Both the position numbers and the translations under genes were made by a program. From contig VGJS01000010.1 of the NCBI GenBank assembly GCA_016867395.1, positions 1 through 64,000 on the forward strand: a stretch of 64,000 bases of DNA, read 5' to 3'. Shown here in pieces: positions 1-9,467 of this stretch. This DNA comes from Candidatus Handelsmanbacteria bacterium (lineage in GTDB: Bacteria > Latescibacterota > UBA2968 > UBA8231). Numbering within the stretch: the stretch's first letter is position 1; each line of letters starts with the position of its first letter. The notes beneath the pieces are model-generated. The model searched no databases and was not told where the DNA came from. It was given only the letters and a program-made list of their open reading frames with translations.

Positions 1-42
1 GCGGAAATCCTCAAGTGCTTCATCCAGACTGCAAAACATCGG

Positions 43-1347
43 TTACTCCACCAGCTCGATACGCGCCCCCAGGCCGATGAGGTCCTGGAAAAAGGCGGGA
101 TAGGATTTGCCCACCGTCTCGGCGTCCAGCACCGTCAGGCCGCGCCGGCAGCGCAGGCCGACAATGGTCAATAGCTGGGCTACGCGGTGGTCGTGGTAGG
201 TGGGCACCTCCACCCCGCCCTCGTACCCTTCGGGGTTGCCGCGCACGAGGATCTCAGCCGGACCCTCGGCGCAGTCCACGCCGAGGCGGCGCAATTCGCG
301 CACGGGCACGCTGATGCGGTCGCACTCCTTGAGGCGCAGGTTGGCGATGCCGTGGAAACGGCTCTCGCCCTCGGCAAAGGCCGCCGCCCCGGACATGGCC
401 AGGACCATATCGGTGGCGGTGTCGCCGTCGAAATCCACCGCGCGCAGGCCTTGGTGGCCCAGAAGGGCCGCGCTGCGGCCATCGTACTCCACTGCCACGC
501 CCATCTGCCGCAAGAGGGGGATCACCGCCCGCTCGCCCTGGCAGTCCTCGAAGAGCCGGTCGACGGCGATGGGGCTGTTGGTGACGGCCCCGGCGGCGAG
601 GATGGCCGCCGAGGAAGGGTAGTCGCCGTTGACGGTGTACTCCCTGGGCTGGTAGTGCTGGCCAGCGGGGAAACGGAAGTGCAGCAGATCCGCGGCGGCC
701 TCGACCTGGATGCCGGCCTGGGCGAGGACTTCGAGGGTGGTGCGGATCAGGGGTTGGGAGACCAGGTGGTCGATTACCTCGATCTCCACGGCCTCGCCGA
801 TGAGGGGGGCGAGGAACAGCAGGGCGCTGAGGTACTGGGAACTCCTGGCTCCGCTGACCCGCACCCGGCCGCCGCGCAGTTGGTGCCGGCGCAGGGTCAG
901 GGGCAGCCGGCCCCCCTCGGATTCGGTCTGCGCCCCGAGTTGTTCCAACGCTGCTAGCAGGTCGCCGTGGGGCCGCTGCCCCAGGGACTCGGCGAAGCGG
1001 GTCTCGAAGCGGACCTCGGGCAAGAGGGCGCCCACCCCCATGAGCAAGCGCAGCACGGCTCCGGCATTGCCGGGGTCCACCACCCCTGGGTTGGCGGGAT
1101 GGCGGCCAAATCCTCTGATATGCAGGTGGGTTCTCCCTTGCGCGCCGCGCTCCTCGCGCAGTTGGGCGCCGAAGCCGGCCAGGCAGCGACGCATGGCCTC
1201 GCCGTCGTCGCTGTGCGCTGGGAAATGCACCACACTTTCGCCCTCGGCCAGGGCCGCGGCCAGGAGGTAGCGGGTGGTGTAGTTCTTGGAGGAGGGCGGA
1301 TCGAGCCGGCCGCTGAGGCGTTCGGTGTAGTGGATGTGGGCCTTCAT
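43..1347 (-). CDS. aroA: 3-phosphoshikimate 1-carboxyvinyltransferase (EPSP synthase)
   Basis: This 434-residue protein has the usual EPSP synthase length and should transfer the enolpyruvyl group of PEP to shikimate 3-phosphate in the cytosolic shikimate pathway. The N-terminal substrate-binding stretch SSKNYTTRYLL (Lys21) is present. The PEP/phosphate loop is GNAGAVLRLL at residues 93-102. Further on, GDYPSSAA, the catalytic-Asp region DGDTATDMVLAM and NLRLKECDRI are all recognisable. The loop differs from E. coli GNAGTAMRP: Ala replaces Thr97 and Leu replaces Pro101. Start is the ATG at 1347; stop is TAA. It stands alone, about 290 bases from the next gene on the same strand. Confidence 0.95.
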   Translation of the reverse strand: MKAHIHYTERLSGRLDPPSSKNYTTRYLLAAALAEGESVVHFPAHSDDGEAMRRCLAGFGAQLREERGAQGRTHLHIRGFGRHPANPGVVDPGNAGAVLRLLMGVGALLPEVRFETRFAESLGQRPHGDLLAALEQLGAQTESEGGRLPLTLRRHQLRGGRVRVSGARSSQYLSALLFLAPLIGEAVEIEVIDHLVSQPLIRTTLEVLAQAGIQVEAAADLLHFRFPAGQHYQPREYTVNGDYPSSAAILAAGAVTNSPIAVDRLFEDCQGERAVIPLLRQMGVAVEYDGRSAALLGHQGLRAVDFDGDTATDMVLAMSGAAAFAEGESRFHGIANLRLKECDRISVPVRELRRLGVDCAEGPAEILVRGNPEGYEGGVEVPTYHDHRVAQLLTIVGLRCRRGLTVLDAETVGKSYPAFFQDLIGLGARIELVE

Positions 1348-1639
1348 AGGGTTATCAAGATAAGCATCACCTGGCGGGGTCGCTACTTGCCGAGGGCGCC
1401 GGGGGCATGCCCCGTACGTTGGGTCACGCCGTGCCTTTCTCTCTCAGGGCGCGAAGAGGTCGGGCCGCAAACACCCTTCCGGGATTTCCCCAGGCGCGGA
1501 CTCGCCGCTCCTCTCGCTCAGCGCTCCGCTCTCCTCCCTTCGCTGCCACGCGTCCTTCCCACCCCTGCCACTCCCCGGGAACTCCCTCCAGGGCATTCCC
1601 GTCCCTCCCAGGCTCCATTTCTCCTGCATGGGCTTGAGC
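1348..1639. other. noncoding gap upstream of aroA
   Basis: This stretch of 292 bases lies between the aroA start and the end of the next minus-strand gene. It is GC-rich with C-rich runs on the plus strand. Short open frames cross it, but none has a convincing ribosome binding site or recognisable product. I see no tRNA and no clear terminator. The aroA promoter should lie here but is not distinct. Confidence 0.5.
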
Positions 1640-2653
1640 TCAGAACCTTCCGCTGCGGGACTCGTACTTGGTGGGTTTGCCCAGGCTCGGGCCGCCGCGT
1701 TTCACCCAGTGGGCCAGCCAGTGGATGATCTGGGGGATGGAGATGGCGGGGGGGCCGAACTGGGCGATCAGGCGGGAGGCGTCCCCCAAGAGGGCGGTGG
1801 GGCTCTCCTCACCGGTGAAGAGGGGCTCCGTGCCCAGAGCCGCGCCCAGGTCCAGGGCGAGTTGGCGCACCGAGAGCGTCTGGGGGCCGGTCATGTTGAT
1901 CACCGCAGCGGGGCTGCTGCACAGGGGGAAGAGCCGGCACAGGTACGCGTTGGCGTCCCCCTGCCAGAGCTGGTTGACCTGGCCCATGCCCAGGTCGATG
2001 GGCTGCTCCTTCCAGACCTTCCAGGCCAGGTCGTGGAGGATGCCGTAGCGCAGTTCGGTGGCGTAGAAGAGGCGGACGATCGCCAGGGGGGTGCCCTGGC
2101 GCAGGGCCATGAACTGGGCCAGGCGCTCGCCCCCCAGACGAGACTGGGCGTACTCGCCCACCGGCCCCACCTCGCCCTCCTCGCCGGCTCCGGGGCCAGT
2201 GGCGGGGGTGTAGGCGTAGACGTTGCCGGAAGACACGTAGATGATCCGGGCGTGGGGGAAGCGCTGCACCACCTGGGCCGGCAGGTAGGTGTTCATGGCC
2301 CAGGTCAGGGAGGGGTCACCGGAGGCCCCGAACTTGAAGCCGGCAAGCATGAAGATGTAGGGGGTCTCGGGCAGGGAGGCCAGAGCCTGGGGGTCGAGCA
2401 GGTCGGCCTGGAGGGTCTTGACCCCGAGGGTGCTGAGGTAATCGCGCTGCCAATGGTCCGAGAAACGGGAAACCCCGATCACCTGTCTGGCCCCGGCCCG
2501 CACCAGGAGTTCGGCCAGGGTGGGGCCCATCTTGCCGGCCGCGCCCAGGATGAGGACGGGGCCTTCCAGGCGGGCTACGGCCTCCCGAACTTGGGGCGAG
2601 GGGGTGGTCATCTGCTCGATGAGCTGGGCTTCGGTATCGAGGAGTGCGGTCAT
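1640..2653 (-). CDS. NAD-dependent epimerase/dehydratase-like SDR
   Basis: This 337-residue extended short-chain dehydrogenase has the Rossmann glycine motif ILGAAGKMG near residues 33-41. The later part contains VSSGNVYAY and EYAQSRLGGERL, which align with the nucleotide-sugar epimerase active site. Tyr is present but the usual Lys of YxxxK is Arg, so activity or substrate may differ from classical epimerases. Start is the ATG at 2653, chosen because AAGGAGAGG lies just upstream; the open frame extends further into rlmB but that extension is a shadow. It overlaps the rlmB stop by four bases, so the two are probably co-transcribed. The substrate is unknown. Confidence 0.8.
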   Translation of the reverse strand: MTALLDTEAQLIEQMTTPSPQVREAVARLEGPVLILGAAGKMGPTLAELLVRAGARQVIGVSRFSDHWQRDYLSTLGVKTLQADLLDPQALASLPETPYIFMLAGFKFGASGDPSLTWAMNTYLPAQVVQRFPHARIIYVSSGNVYAYTPATGPGAGEEGEVGPVGEYAQSRLGGERLAQFMALRQGTPLAIVRLFYATELRYGILHDLAWKVWKEQPIDLGMGQVNQLWQGDANAYLCRLFPLCSSPAAVINMTGPQTLSVRQLALDLGAALGTEPLFTGEESPTALLGDASRLIAQFGPPAISIPQIIHWLAHWVKRGGPSLGKPTKYESRSGRF

Positions 2654-3396
2654 CCGGGTTTCCTCTCCTTGCGGGCGATGTCGAAAAGCACCACCCCCAG
2701 GGCCACGGCCACATTGAGGGAGTCCAGGCCCCCAGCCAGGGGGATCTGCACCAGGGCGTCGCAGCTCTTGCGGATCAGGGGCCGCAGGCCGCGGGTCTCG
2801 TTGCCGGCCACCAGCACCCGGCGGGGGGGCCAATCCACGGCAAAGAAATCGCTGCCCGTGCCGGCCTCCAGGCCGTAGACCCAGAAACCCGCCTCCTTCA
2901 AGAGGAGCAGGTCCCTGGACAGGTTGGGGGAGGAGACCAGGGGCAGGCGGAAGAGAGCGCCGCTGGAGGCGCGCACCACCTCGTTGTTGACCAGGGCGCC
3001 CCCCCGGGCGGGCAGCAGGAGGCCGGAGGCCCCGGCCCCGGCCCCGGTGCGGATGGCCAGGCCCAGATTGCCGGCGTGCTGCACCTGGTCCAGGGCCACC
3101 AGAGTACAGGCAGCGGGCGCCTCGGCCAGCAGCTCCTCCAGGGACCGATAGCGCACCGGACCGGTGCGGGCCACCACCTCCTGGTGCTGGCGGGTGCCGG
3201 CCAGTTGCCCCAGCACGCCCACCTCGACAAAGTCGAAGGGCACCCCGCGCCGGCGGGCCAGTTCCTTGATGCGTTCCACTCTGGGACCTTTGGCCTGCCG
3301 GGAGAAAAAGACCCGGTCCACGGGATGGCCGGCCTCCAGGGCCTCGGCCACCTCGTGCAGGCCCCAGAGGACTCCGGTATGGCCTTCGGTTTCCAT
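2650..3396 (-). CDS. rlmB: TrmH/SpoU-family 23S rRNA 2'-O-methyltransferase
   Basis: The 248-residue protein has the two-part SpoU/TrmH layout: an N-terminal substrate-binding part starting GLHEVAEALEAG, then the trefoil-knot methyltransferase. The three SpoU motifs are visible as DQVQHAGNLGLAIRT, LVAGNETRGL and IPLAGGLDSLNVAVALGV. These bind SAM and form the dimeric knot. The most likely role is methylation of G2251 (E. coli numbering) of 23S rRNA. Start is the ATG at 3396, giving a family-typical N terminus. It is divergent from rarA with only 55 bases between starts. Confidence 0.9.
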   Translation of the reverse strand: METEGHTGVLWGLHEVAEALEAGHPVDRVFFSRQAKGPRVERIKELARRRGVPFDFVEVGVLGQLAGTRQHQEVVARTGPVRYRSLEELLAEAPAACTLVALDQVQHAGNLGLAIRTGAGAGASGLLLPARGGALVNNEVVRASSGALFRLPLVSSPNLSRDLLLLKEAGFWVYGLEAGTGSDFFAVDWPPRRVLVAGNETRGLRPLIRKSCDALVQIPLAGGLDSLNVAVALGVVLFDIARKERKPG

Positions 3397-3451
3397 ATCT
3401 CTAGAAGATAGGCGGTTGTTGGCATCCTGCCCGCGCATTATTTTCGCCTCC

Positions 3452-5704
3452 ATGCAAAAGAACGGCATGGACCTCTTTGAGGCCGGGATGCGGGCCAGCA
3501 TCGAGAAGGATCAGCCCCTGGCCGCCCGTCTGCGGCCCCGGCGGCTGGAGGAATTCGCCGGCCAGGAGCACATCCTGGGCCAGGGCCGGCTCCTGCGCCG
3601 GGCCATCCAGGCCGACCAGCTCTCCTCTTTGATCTTCTACGGCCCGCCCGGCACGGGCAAGACCACTCTGGCGATGGTCATCGCCAACACCACCCGTTCC
3701 CACTTCATCAGCATCAACGCGGTGCTGGCCGGGGTGGCCGACATCCGGCGGTCCATCGAGGAAGCTCAGGAGCGGCGCAAGCTGCACCAGCAGCGCACCA
3801 TCCTCTTTGTGGACGAGGTCCACCGCTTCAACAAGGCCCAACAGGACGCCCTCCTGCCCTGGGTGGAGAACGGGGTGGTCGTCCTCATCGGGGCCACTAC
3901 CGAGAACCCCTACTTCTCGGTCAACCGGCCCCTGCTCTCGCGCAGCCGGGTCTTCCAGCTCAAGGCCCTCGACGAGGAGGGCCTGCGCCACATCGCCCGC
4001 CAGGCCCTGGCCGACCCGCGCGGCTATGCCCATCTGGCGGTGGAGTTGGCCCCCCAGGCCCTCGAACACCTGGTCAATGTGGCCAACGGGGACGCCCGCA
4101 CCCTGCTCAATGCCCTGGAGCTGGCGGTGGAGACCACCCCCCCCGACGGGGAGGGCCGCATCCGGGTCGGTCTGGAGGTGGCCGAGGAGTCCATCCAGCG
4201 CCGGGCCCTCCTCTACGACAAGGAGGGGGATTACCATTTCGACACCATCAGCGCCTTCATCAAGTCGCTGCGTGGTTCCGACCCAGACGCGGCCATGTAC
4301 TGGATGGCTCGCATGGTCTACGCCGGCGAGGACCCGCATTTCATCTTCCGGCGCATGCTGATCTTCGCCAGCGAGGACGTGGGCCTGGCCGATCCCCAGG
4401 CGTTGGCGGTGGTGGCGGCGGCGGCCGAATCCTTCGACCGGGTGGGTTTGCCCGAGGGGCGCTTTCCCCTGGCCCAGGCCGCCCTGTACCTGGCCACGGC
4501 GCCCAAGAGCAACTCGGTCTTCGCCTTCTTCGACGCCCTGGCCGCGGTTGAGAAGGAGCACGAGGGGGAGGTGCCCAGTCATCTCAAGGACGCCAGCCGC
4601 GACAGCGAGGGCTTCGGGCATGGAGCCAACTACCTGTACCCCCACGCGTACCGCGACCACTGGGTGGCCCAGCAGTACCTGCCGGCCAGCCTCCAGGGCC
4701 GGCTCTTTTACCAGCCCTCTGCCCAGGGCTACGAGGCGGGCCTGGCTGCCCAGGTGCTGCGCCGGCGTGAACTGCAGCTGGCCGCCATGCTGGAGGGGCG
4801 CAACGCCCCGCCCGAGGTGTTGACCTTCTCGTCGCCGGACAAGGAGCGCGAACAGTGGTTGCAGCGGGTGGCCGGGGAGGTCAGCGCCCAGTTGGCGGCG
4901 GCGCGGCAGGAGCTTTTTGCCGCCCTCTCCTTGCAGCGCCATCACCTGGTCCTCGACCTCAACGCCCGCTCCGGGCTCCTGACCTGGGAGGCGTTGCGCC
5001 AGGTCCCCGAGGGTGGGGTATGGGCCCTGTGCCCGGACAAGGCCAGCGCCGTGGTGCTCCAGGAGCGGGCCGCCCACCTGGCCGACCTCGACCGGCCAGT
5101 GGTGTTGCACGGGCCCCTGGCGCGGCTGACCCAGTTGGTGGAGGAGCGCAGCCCTGGGCAGCGCTTCGACGCCCTGGTGGGGCACCACGCCCTGGGCGGG
5201 CTGGCCGACAAGGCCGGGGCCATCGCACAGTTGCGCGCCCTGTTGCTGCCGGGCGGCCGCCTGGCCCTGGCCGAGAACCTGGGACGCCGGGCCCAGCGGC
5301 TGCACGCCCTGGCCGCGTTGCCGGACCTGGCGCCCCAACTGCGTGAGCGGTTGGTCCTGGCTGAGGAGGCCATCTACGCCGAGGGGGGCAACCCCCTGGT
5401 AAACTGGGACGCCGAGGAATTGGCGGCCCTGTTCCGGGCCGGGGGCTTCAGTCAGGTGCAGGCGCGGGTCGAGGTGCTGCAATCGCGGCGGCGGCTCACC
5501 CCCCAGCAACTGGCACATTGGTTCAACCCGGGGGGGGAGACCCACCACACTTACGCCCACCACCTGCGCCGCCTGCTCAGCGAGGAGGAGGTGCACGAGG
5601 TGCGCCGGGCCTATGAGCGGGAACTGGCCAACCGCAACGTGGACTGGTCCTCCACCCAACTTGTGTTGACCGCCCGCGTTGATTTATCCCCGCCCAGCAG
5701 CTAA
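3452..5704 (+). CDS. rarA: RarA/MgsA AAA+ ATPase fused to a C-terminal methyltransferase-like domain
   Basis: Residues 1 to about 445 are a complete RarA (MgsA/WRNIP1 family) replication-fork ATPase. Walker A is GPPGTGKTT, Walker B is [11 protein letters not shown] and the sensor is [12 protein letters not shown], followed by the MgsA C-terminal tetramerisation region. Residues about 490-750 are extra. They begin with a Rossmann-like strand ([17 protein letters not shown]), contain [14 protein letters not shown], and end with an [12 protein letters not shown] segment, resembling a class I SAM methyltransferase. RarA-unknown-domain fusions of about 725 residues are known, mainly in cyanobacteria. 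Start is the ATG at 3452; an alternative lies at 3467. Confidence 0.9.
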   Translation: MQKNGMDLFEAGMRASIEKDQPLAARLRPRRLEEFAGQEHILGQGRLLRRAIQADQLSSLIFYGPPGTGKTTLAMVIANTTRSHFISINAVLAGVADIRRSIEEAQERRKLHQQRTILFVDEVHRFNKAQQDALLPWVENGVVVLIGATTENPYFSVNRPLLSRSRVFQLKALDEEGLRHIARQALADPRGYAHLAVELAPQALEHLVNVANGDARTLLNALELAVETTPPDGEGRIRVGLEVAEESIQRRALLYDKEGDYHFDTISAFIKSLRGSDPDAAMYWMARMVYAGEDPHFIFRRMLIFASEDVGLADPQALAVVAAAAESFDRVGLPEGRFPLAQAALYLATAPKSNSVFAFFDALAAVEKEHEGEVPSHLKDASRDSEGFGHGANYLYPHAYRDHWVAQQYLPASLQGRLFYQPSAQGYEAGLAAQVLRRRELQLAAMLEGRNAPPEVLTFSSPDKEREQWLQRVAGEVSAQLAAARQELFAALSLQRHHLVLDLNARSGLLTWEALRQVPEGGVWALCPDKASAVVLQERAAHLADLDRPVVLHGPLARLTQLVEERSPGQRFDALVGHHALGGLADKAGAIAQLRALLLPGGRLALAENLGRRAQRLHALAALPDLAPQLRERLVLAEEAIYAEGGNPLVNWDAEELAALFRAGGFSQVQARVEVLQSRRRLTPQQLAHWFNPGGETHHTYAHHLRRLLSEEEVHEVRRAYERELANRNVDWSSTQLVLTARVDLSPPSS

Positions 5705-5740
5705 ATTAGAGGTCAATCCCTACTCAAAAGGGGCGTAGCG

Positions 5741-6961
5741 ATGCGCAAGATGCTCCGCGTGATCCCCGCAGTGGCGCTCCTGTGGCTGGGCGCATGTAGC
5801 ACTACCGAACAGCAGGTGGACGAGCAGATCGCCACTCTGGCGGCCAACCCCATCGACTCGCCGGCCTGGCAGACGGCCGTGGACGGGCTGGTGGCCCTGG
5901 GCCGGCCTGCAGCGCGGCAGTTGGTGGCCCATATCGACCCCGAGTTCTACAAGGGCGAGAACTACTGCGAGTTCCGTGAGGAGATTGAGAAGAAACGCAC
6001 CGGCAGCGCCTTGGCCCTGGGGCGCATCCAGCACAAGGCCGCCTCAGCTACCCTTCAGGCCAGGGCCGGGGCGGCCTTTACCCGGGCTGAGCGCCTGGCC
6101 TGCATCTGGTCGGTGGGCGAGTTGGGCGCCGACGCTGCGGCCATCGACGTGCTCAAGGTCCACGCCAGGGACGCCGATCCCCTGATCCGCCTGTACAGCG
6201 CGGTGGCCTTGATCAAGATGACCGACACTAGCGCCGTGGCCCAGGTTGAAGCCGCCCTGGCCGGACCGGACGAGGAGCTGGCGGGGAAGGCGCTCTCACA
6301 GATGGAGGGCACCAATTATTTCGGCCTGCCCCTGCTAATGGAGTTGAGCCGGCGCGCTCCGGCCCGCCGGGAGGGCATCGCTGCCGCCCTCGACAAGGTC
6401 AAGGCCCAGGTAGTGCGGCAGTTGGAGGCCGACGACCCGTCCCTGCGCATGTCTTCGGCCCGCACCCTGAACAAGGTGGGGGACCCCAAGGTTTACCAGG
6501 CCCTGGAGCGCCTGCTCGCTGATCCCAGCAACCTGGTGCGCTTCAACGCCGCCGCCTCGCTGGCCGAGATGGACCAGGCCGCCGGCATCGAGTTCCTCTT
6601 CGCCGCCTTGCAGCACCAGGACCCGATCCTCCGGGTCAATGCCGTGAAGTTCCTCACCGAGGTGCAACGGTCCTCGGGGTCAGTGCAGGGCCAGTTGATC
6701 GCGGCCCTGTCTGATTCCCAGGCCCTGGCCCGTTCCGGGGCGGCCCAGGTGCTGGGCCTGGCGAGGGTGCGCGACGCGTCCCAGGCCCTGATCGGGCTCC
6801 TGGGCGATGCCGACGCCGAGGTGCGCTGGAACGCCCTCATCGCCCTTGGTTGCATCCGCGCTCCCGAAGCGCGGGCCCAGATCGAATCCCGGCTCCACGA
6901 CGAGGACCAGACCGTGGCCTACTACGCCCAGTGGGCCCTTCAGCAATTGGGCCAGGGTTGA
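5741..6961 (+). CDS. HEAT-repeat lipoprotein
   Basis: The 406-residue protein begins with a lipoprotein signal peptide ending in the lipobox LGAC, so it is probably anchored in the periplasm by Cys19. The rest is a solenoid of HEAT/PBS-lyase-type repeats: recurring segments of about 30 residues such as DPLIRLYSAVALIKM, DPSNLVRFNAAASLAEM and DADAEVRWNALIALG. Such scaffolds bind proteins. A ribosome binding site (AAAAGGGG) precedes the ATG. The next gene starts three bases after the stop, so the two exported proteins are likely a unit. Confidence 0.8.
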   Translation: MRKMLRVIPAVALLWLGACSTTEQQVDEQIATLAANPIDSPAWQTAVDGLVALGRPAARQLVAHIDPEFYKGENYCEFREEIEKKRTGSALALGRIQHKAASATLQARAGAAFTRAERLACIWSVGELGADAAAIDVLKVHARDADPLIRLYSAVALIKMTDTSAVAQVEAALAGPDEELAGKALSQMEGTNYFGLPLLMELSRRAPARREGIAAALDKVKAQVVRQLEADDPSLRMSSARTLNKVGDPKVYQALERLLADPSNLVRFNAAASLAEMDQAAGIEFLFAALQHQDPILRVNAVKFLTEVQRSSGSVQGQLIAALSDSQALARSGAAQVLGLARVRDASQALIGLLGDADAEVRWNALIALGCIRAPEARAQIESRLHDEDQTVAYYAQWALQQLGQG

Positions 6962-6964
6962 GCG

Positions 6965-7906
6965 ATGGCCTTTCGCCAAGACCGCCATAACATGATGAGC
7001 AGATGGTTTTTCCCCTGCCTGATCGCCCTGACCCTGCTGCCCCTGGTACCGGCCCTGGCCCAAGAGACCCCCGAGACCCTGCTGATCCGCCAGGCTCTCG
7101 ACAACGACAAGTTCGGCCGCCGCCGCGGTGAGGTGGACCTGGCCCTCAGCGCCTTTGCCCCCAAGTTGGTGGTGTATGCCGGTGGGCGCAGCGCCGACCC
7201 GCGGGCCTGGCAGGTCCTCCACGAGGATCTCGAGGGCTTCAGGGCGGCGGTGGGGCAAGAACTGCGGGGCGGCCGCTACGAGATCGAGCGGCAGGTCCCG
7301 TACATCCACGTGCGCGGCAAGAAGGCCATTGCTACCACCCTCGATTCTGGGCAGGTGGTGGATCGCGCTGGTGGAGCCGGGCGGGCTTACCGATCTGAGT
7401 GCCTGTGGTTCTTTGAGAAGGTCGAGGACAAATGGCTGGTGACGGCCCTGGCCCAGGAGATCGGTGACGAGTTGCCTGCCCCCGCCACCGGGGCACAGGC
7501 CGGCGAGATCGCCGAGGTGCTGCGGGACGAGGAGGAGGGCTGGGAACAGGGCAGCGCCGGGGGGTTGGCAGGGTTGTACGACGAGGGGGCGGCCATCCTC
7601 GACGCCGGGGGCCTGCTTCGCCCGGAGAAGTGGGTCCTGCTCCTGGGCGCCGGCGAGGAGATTGAGAACTGGCTGGCCCGACGCCTACAGCGGATCCGCT
7701 ATCAGCTGGATCGGCAGTTGGTGTACACCCACGTCAGTCCGGGTGGGGGCGAGGCCCTGGCCCTCACCCGCGAGCGGCTGAACGCCACCTATGAGAGCGG
7801 CCCGGCCAGCCATCAGCTCGAGCGCTGGGTACTGTGGACTCTCAGCCGCCGCAGCGGCTCCTGGAAGATCACCAACGCCGTCTACGGGCTCGGGTTGCCC
7901 CAGTAG
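6965..7906 (+). CDS. exported protein with two NTF2-like (SnoaL/DUF4440-type) repeats
   Basis: The 313-residue protein has a signal peptide ending PALAQ; the ATG at 6995, next to the hydrophobic core, is an alternative start. Two halves, about residues 28-165 and 180-313, share the same order of segments: an acidic helix, a short residue run ending in a scaffold Ala/Asp loop, then ending strands around WFFEKVEDKWLVTAL and WTLSRRSGSWKITNAV. This is the pattern of duplicated NTF2-like cone folds. No catalytic set can be assigned. It follows the HEAT-repeat lipoprotein by three bases and probably works with it in the periplasm. The stop is TAG. Confidence 0.65.
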   Translation: MAFRQDRHNMMSRWFFPCLIALTLLPLVPALAQETPETLLIRQALDNDKFGRRRGEVDLALSAFAPKLVVYAGGRSADPRAWQVLHEDLEGFRAAVGQELRGGRYEIERQVPYIHVRGKKAIATTLDSGQVVDRAGGAGRAYRSECLWFFEKVEDKWLVTALAQEIGDELPAPATGAQAGEIAEVLRDEEEGWEQGSAGGLAGLYDEGAAILDAGGLLRPEKWVLLLGAGEEIENWLARRLQRIRYQLDRQLVYTHVSPGGGEALALTRERLNATYESGPASHQLERWVLWTLSRRSGSWKITNAVYGLGLPQ

Positions 7907-7913
7907 TTCCCCC

Positions 7914-8402
7914 TCACCAGCCGGAAGTGGCGCGGTCCACCAGCTCCACGACGACCATGTCCAGGGCCGCCCCCACCGCCTCCTCCCGGCCCTCGGCGTC
8001 GCTCAATCCCGCATCGTAGGTCCCCCATCCGGTCAGGCCCTTGGCCTCCAGCACCGGGCTGCCATCGGGGTTCTTGAGCAGCTTGGCGTCCAGGTTGAGT
8101 TTGAAGCGGTACTGCTGGGTCTCCTCGGCGGCAGTGTAGGTGAAAGGCCGGTCCTCCACCGCAGTGAGCCGGAGCCGGAGGGAGGCGTCGGCGCTGACCT
8201 CGTCCACCACCTGCAACCGGCCGTCGGCGGTAAAGGCCCGGCTCAGCTTCTCGGTCAATGCCTCGGCAATCCCTGCCTCGGGGGTGTTGTTCTGCGCCAC
8301 GGGAATGGCGATGGAGCGCACCCCCCCGGCGATGCCGGCAGAGGTCGAGTAATGGGCGCAGGCCGGCAGCAGGAGCAGAAGCAGCAGTCTGGACAGGCGC
8401 AT
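7914..8402 (-). CDS. lptE: LptE-like LPS assembly lipoprotein
   Basis: The 162-residue protein starts with a short lipoprotein signal (lipobox LLPAC) followed by HYSTSAGIAGGVRSIAIPVAQN. That is the pattern of LptE-family plugs of the outer-membrane LptD translocon: an early hydrophobic Cys, then a strand giving 'IAVPxFxN'. The later EALTEKLSRAF segment also fits. The protein implies a lipopolysaccharide-bearing outer membrane. It converges on the NTF2-like gene with only seven bases between stops and lies 33 bases after the M23 peptidase gene on the same strand. Confidence 0.75.
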   Translation of the reverse strand: MRLSRLLLLLLLPACAHYSTSAGIAGGVRSIAIPVAQNNTPEAGIAEALTEKLSRAFTADGRLQVVDEVSADASLRLRLTAVEDRPFTYTAAEETQQYRFKLNLDAKLLKNPDGSPVLEAKGLTGWGTYDAGLSDAEGREEAVGAALDMVVVELVDRATSGW

Positions 8403-8435
8403 TGGCAGACCGGCGGCAGACGGAGAGGAAAAGGG

Positions 8436-9467
8436 CTATTCGGGGCTGTCGGCCGCCCCACCCATGCCGGCGGTCTTTTCAAGGGCGCCGGGCATGTCGA
8501 GGATAAAGTTTTCGGGGTCCACGTAGCCTTTGCGGCCCAAGCGGCGATCCTTGTAGAGCACCGCGTAGTGGAGGTGGGGGCCAGTGGAGCGGCCGGTGTT
8601 GCCCATGGTGGCGATCTGCTGGCCGCGACTGACCCGCTGGCCGGGGCTGACCAGGCTCCTTTCGAGGTGCCCGTATTCGGTCTGGTACATGCCTTCTTTC
8701 TTGTAGATCTTTCCGCTCTCGTCCGTCACCGTAATATCGTGCTCAATTACAACCACGTTGCCCATGCCGGTGTCGCGGTAGACGTCGTCCACGGTGCCGT
8801 CGGCGGTGGCGTAGATGGGGGTGCCACGGCGGCCGGCGAAATCCACCCCGCTATGGAAGGCGGAGCGGCCGGTGAAGGGGTCGCTGCGGTAGCCGAAGCG
8901 GGAAGATACCCAGCTGTGGTCAGTGGAGACCGGGGAGATGGTGGGGAAGTGTTTCCAGCCCTCCTCACTTTCGCGGAACTTGGTCTCCAGCAGGGAGAAA
9001 CTCTCCTCCTGAATTTTGGCCTCGCGCTGTAGGCGAAGGATATTGCTGTTAAGATCCTCGATAGCCGCCCGCTTCCGGCCCGGCAGCACCGAGTGCAGGC
9101 GCGAGGGCTCGGCAGGGCCGCCGGTGCCGGCGAGGCGCTCGTCGTCAGAGAGGGGCTCCATCTGGTGGTAGTTGCGCAGCTTCTCGTCGTCCTCCCGCAG
9201 CACCACCATCGTCTTTTCCAATTGGGTAACAGCCTCGCGGGTGTGCTCGATACTGCGCATCAGTTCACCGTTTTCGGCCCGCAACTGGGCCAGGTCCTCC
9301 TGGTGGTGGGCCAGGGAGTAGAAGCCGGCGAGGTAATAGCAGAAGGCGCAGATGAAGGCAAAGGCCAGGACCCCGCCCACCGCCAGGATTTTAGGGGTGA
9401 GGCGGTATTCCCGAACCAGTCCGTCGTTGGGGGGGATGACGATGAAGGTAAAGCGTTTTCCGTGCAT
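8436..9467 (-). CDS. M23-family zinc metallopeptidase (murein hydrolase-like), membrane anchored
   Basis: The 343-residue protein has a cytoplasmic start, one transmembrane segment (about residues 27-50), a coiled coil (about 55-160) and a C-terminal LytM/M23 domain. Zinc ligands are visible in HSGVDFAG and GPHLHYAV, with YGHLERS between them. Intact ligands suggest a real peptidoglycan endopeptidase rather than a regulator. Start is the ATG at 9467, chosen because AAGGAG precedes it and the N terminus MHGKRFTFIVIPP matches the family. It is upstream of lptE on the same strand. The stop is TAG. Confidence 0.9.
   Translation of the reverse strand: MHGKRFTFIVIPPNDGLVREYRLTPKILAVGGVLAFAFICAFCYYLAGFYSLAHHQEDLAQLRAENGELMRSIEHTREAVTQLEKTMVVLREDDEKLRNYHQMEPLSDDERLAGTGGPAEPSRLHSVLPGRKRAAIEDLNSNILRLQREAKIQEESFSLLETKFRESEEGWKHFPTISPVSTDHSWVSSRFGYRSDPFTGRSAFHSGVDFAGRRGTPIYATADGTVDDVYRDTGMGNVVVIEHDITVTDESGKIYKKEGMYQTEYGHLERSLVSPGQRVSRGQQIATMGNTGRSTGPHLHYAVLYKDRRLGRKGYVDPENFILDMPGALEKTAGMGGAADSPE

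Noticed and set aside
187-957. 256-residue frame on the strand opposite aroA
   Set aside because: It is an antisense shadow of aroA; composition and lack of family features match high-GC opposite-strand open frames. The same applies to the long antisense frames over rarA (3401-5659) and nasA (29798-32161).
1424-1629. Small minus-strand frames in the aroA upstream gap
   Set aside because: They lack ribosome sites and recognisable features and are rich in Arg/Gly/Glu, as expected for chance frames in GC-rich DNA.
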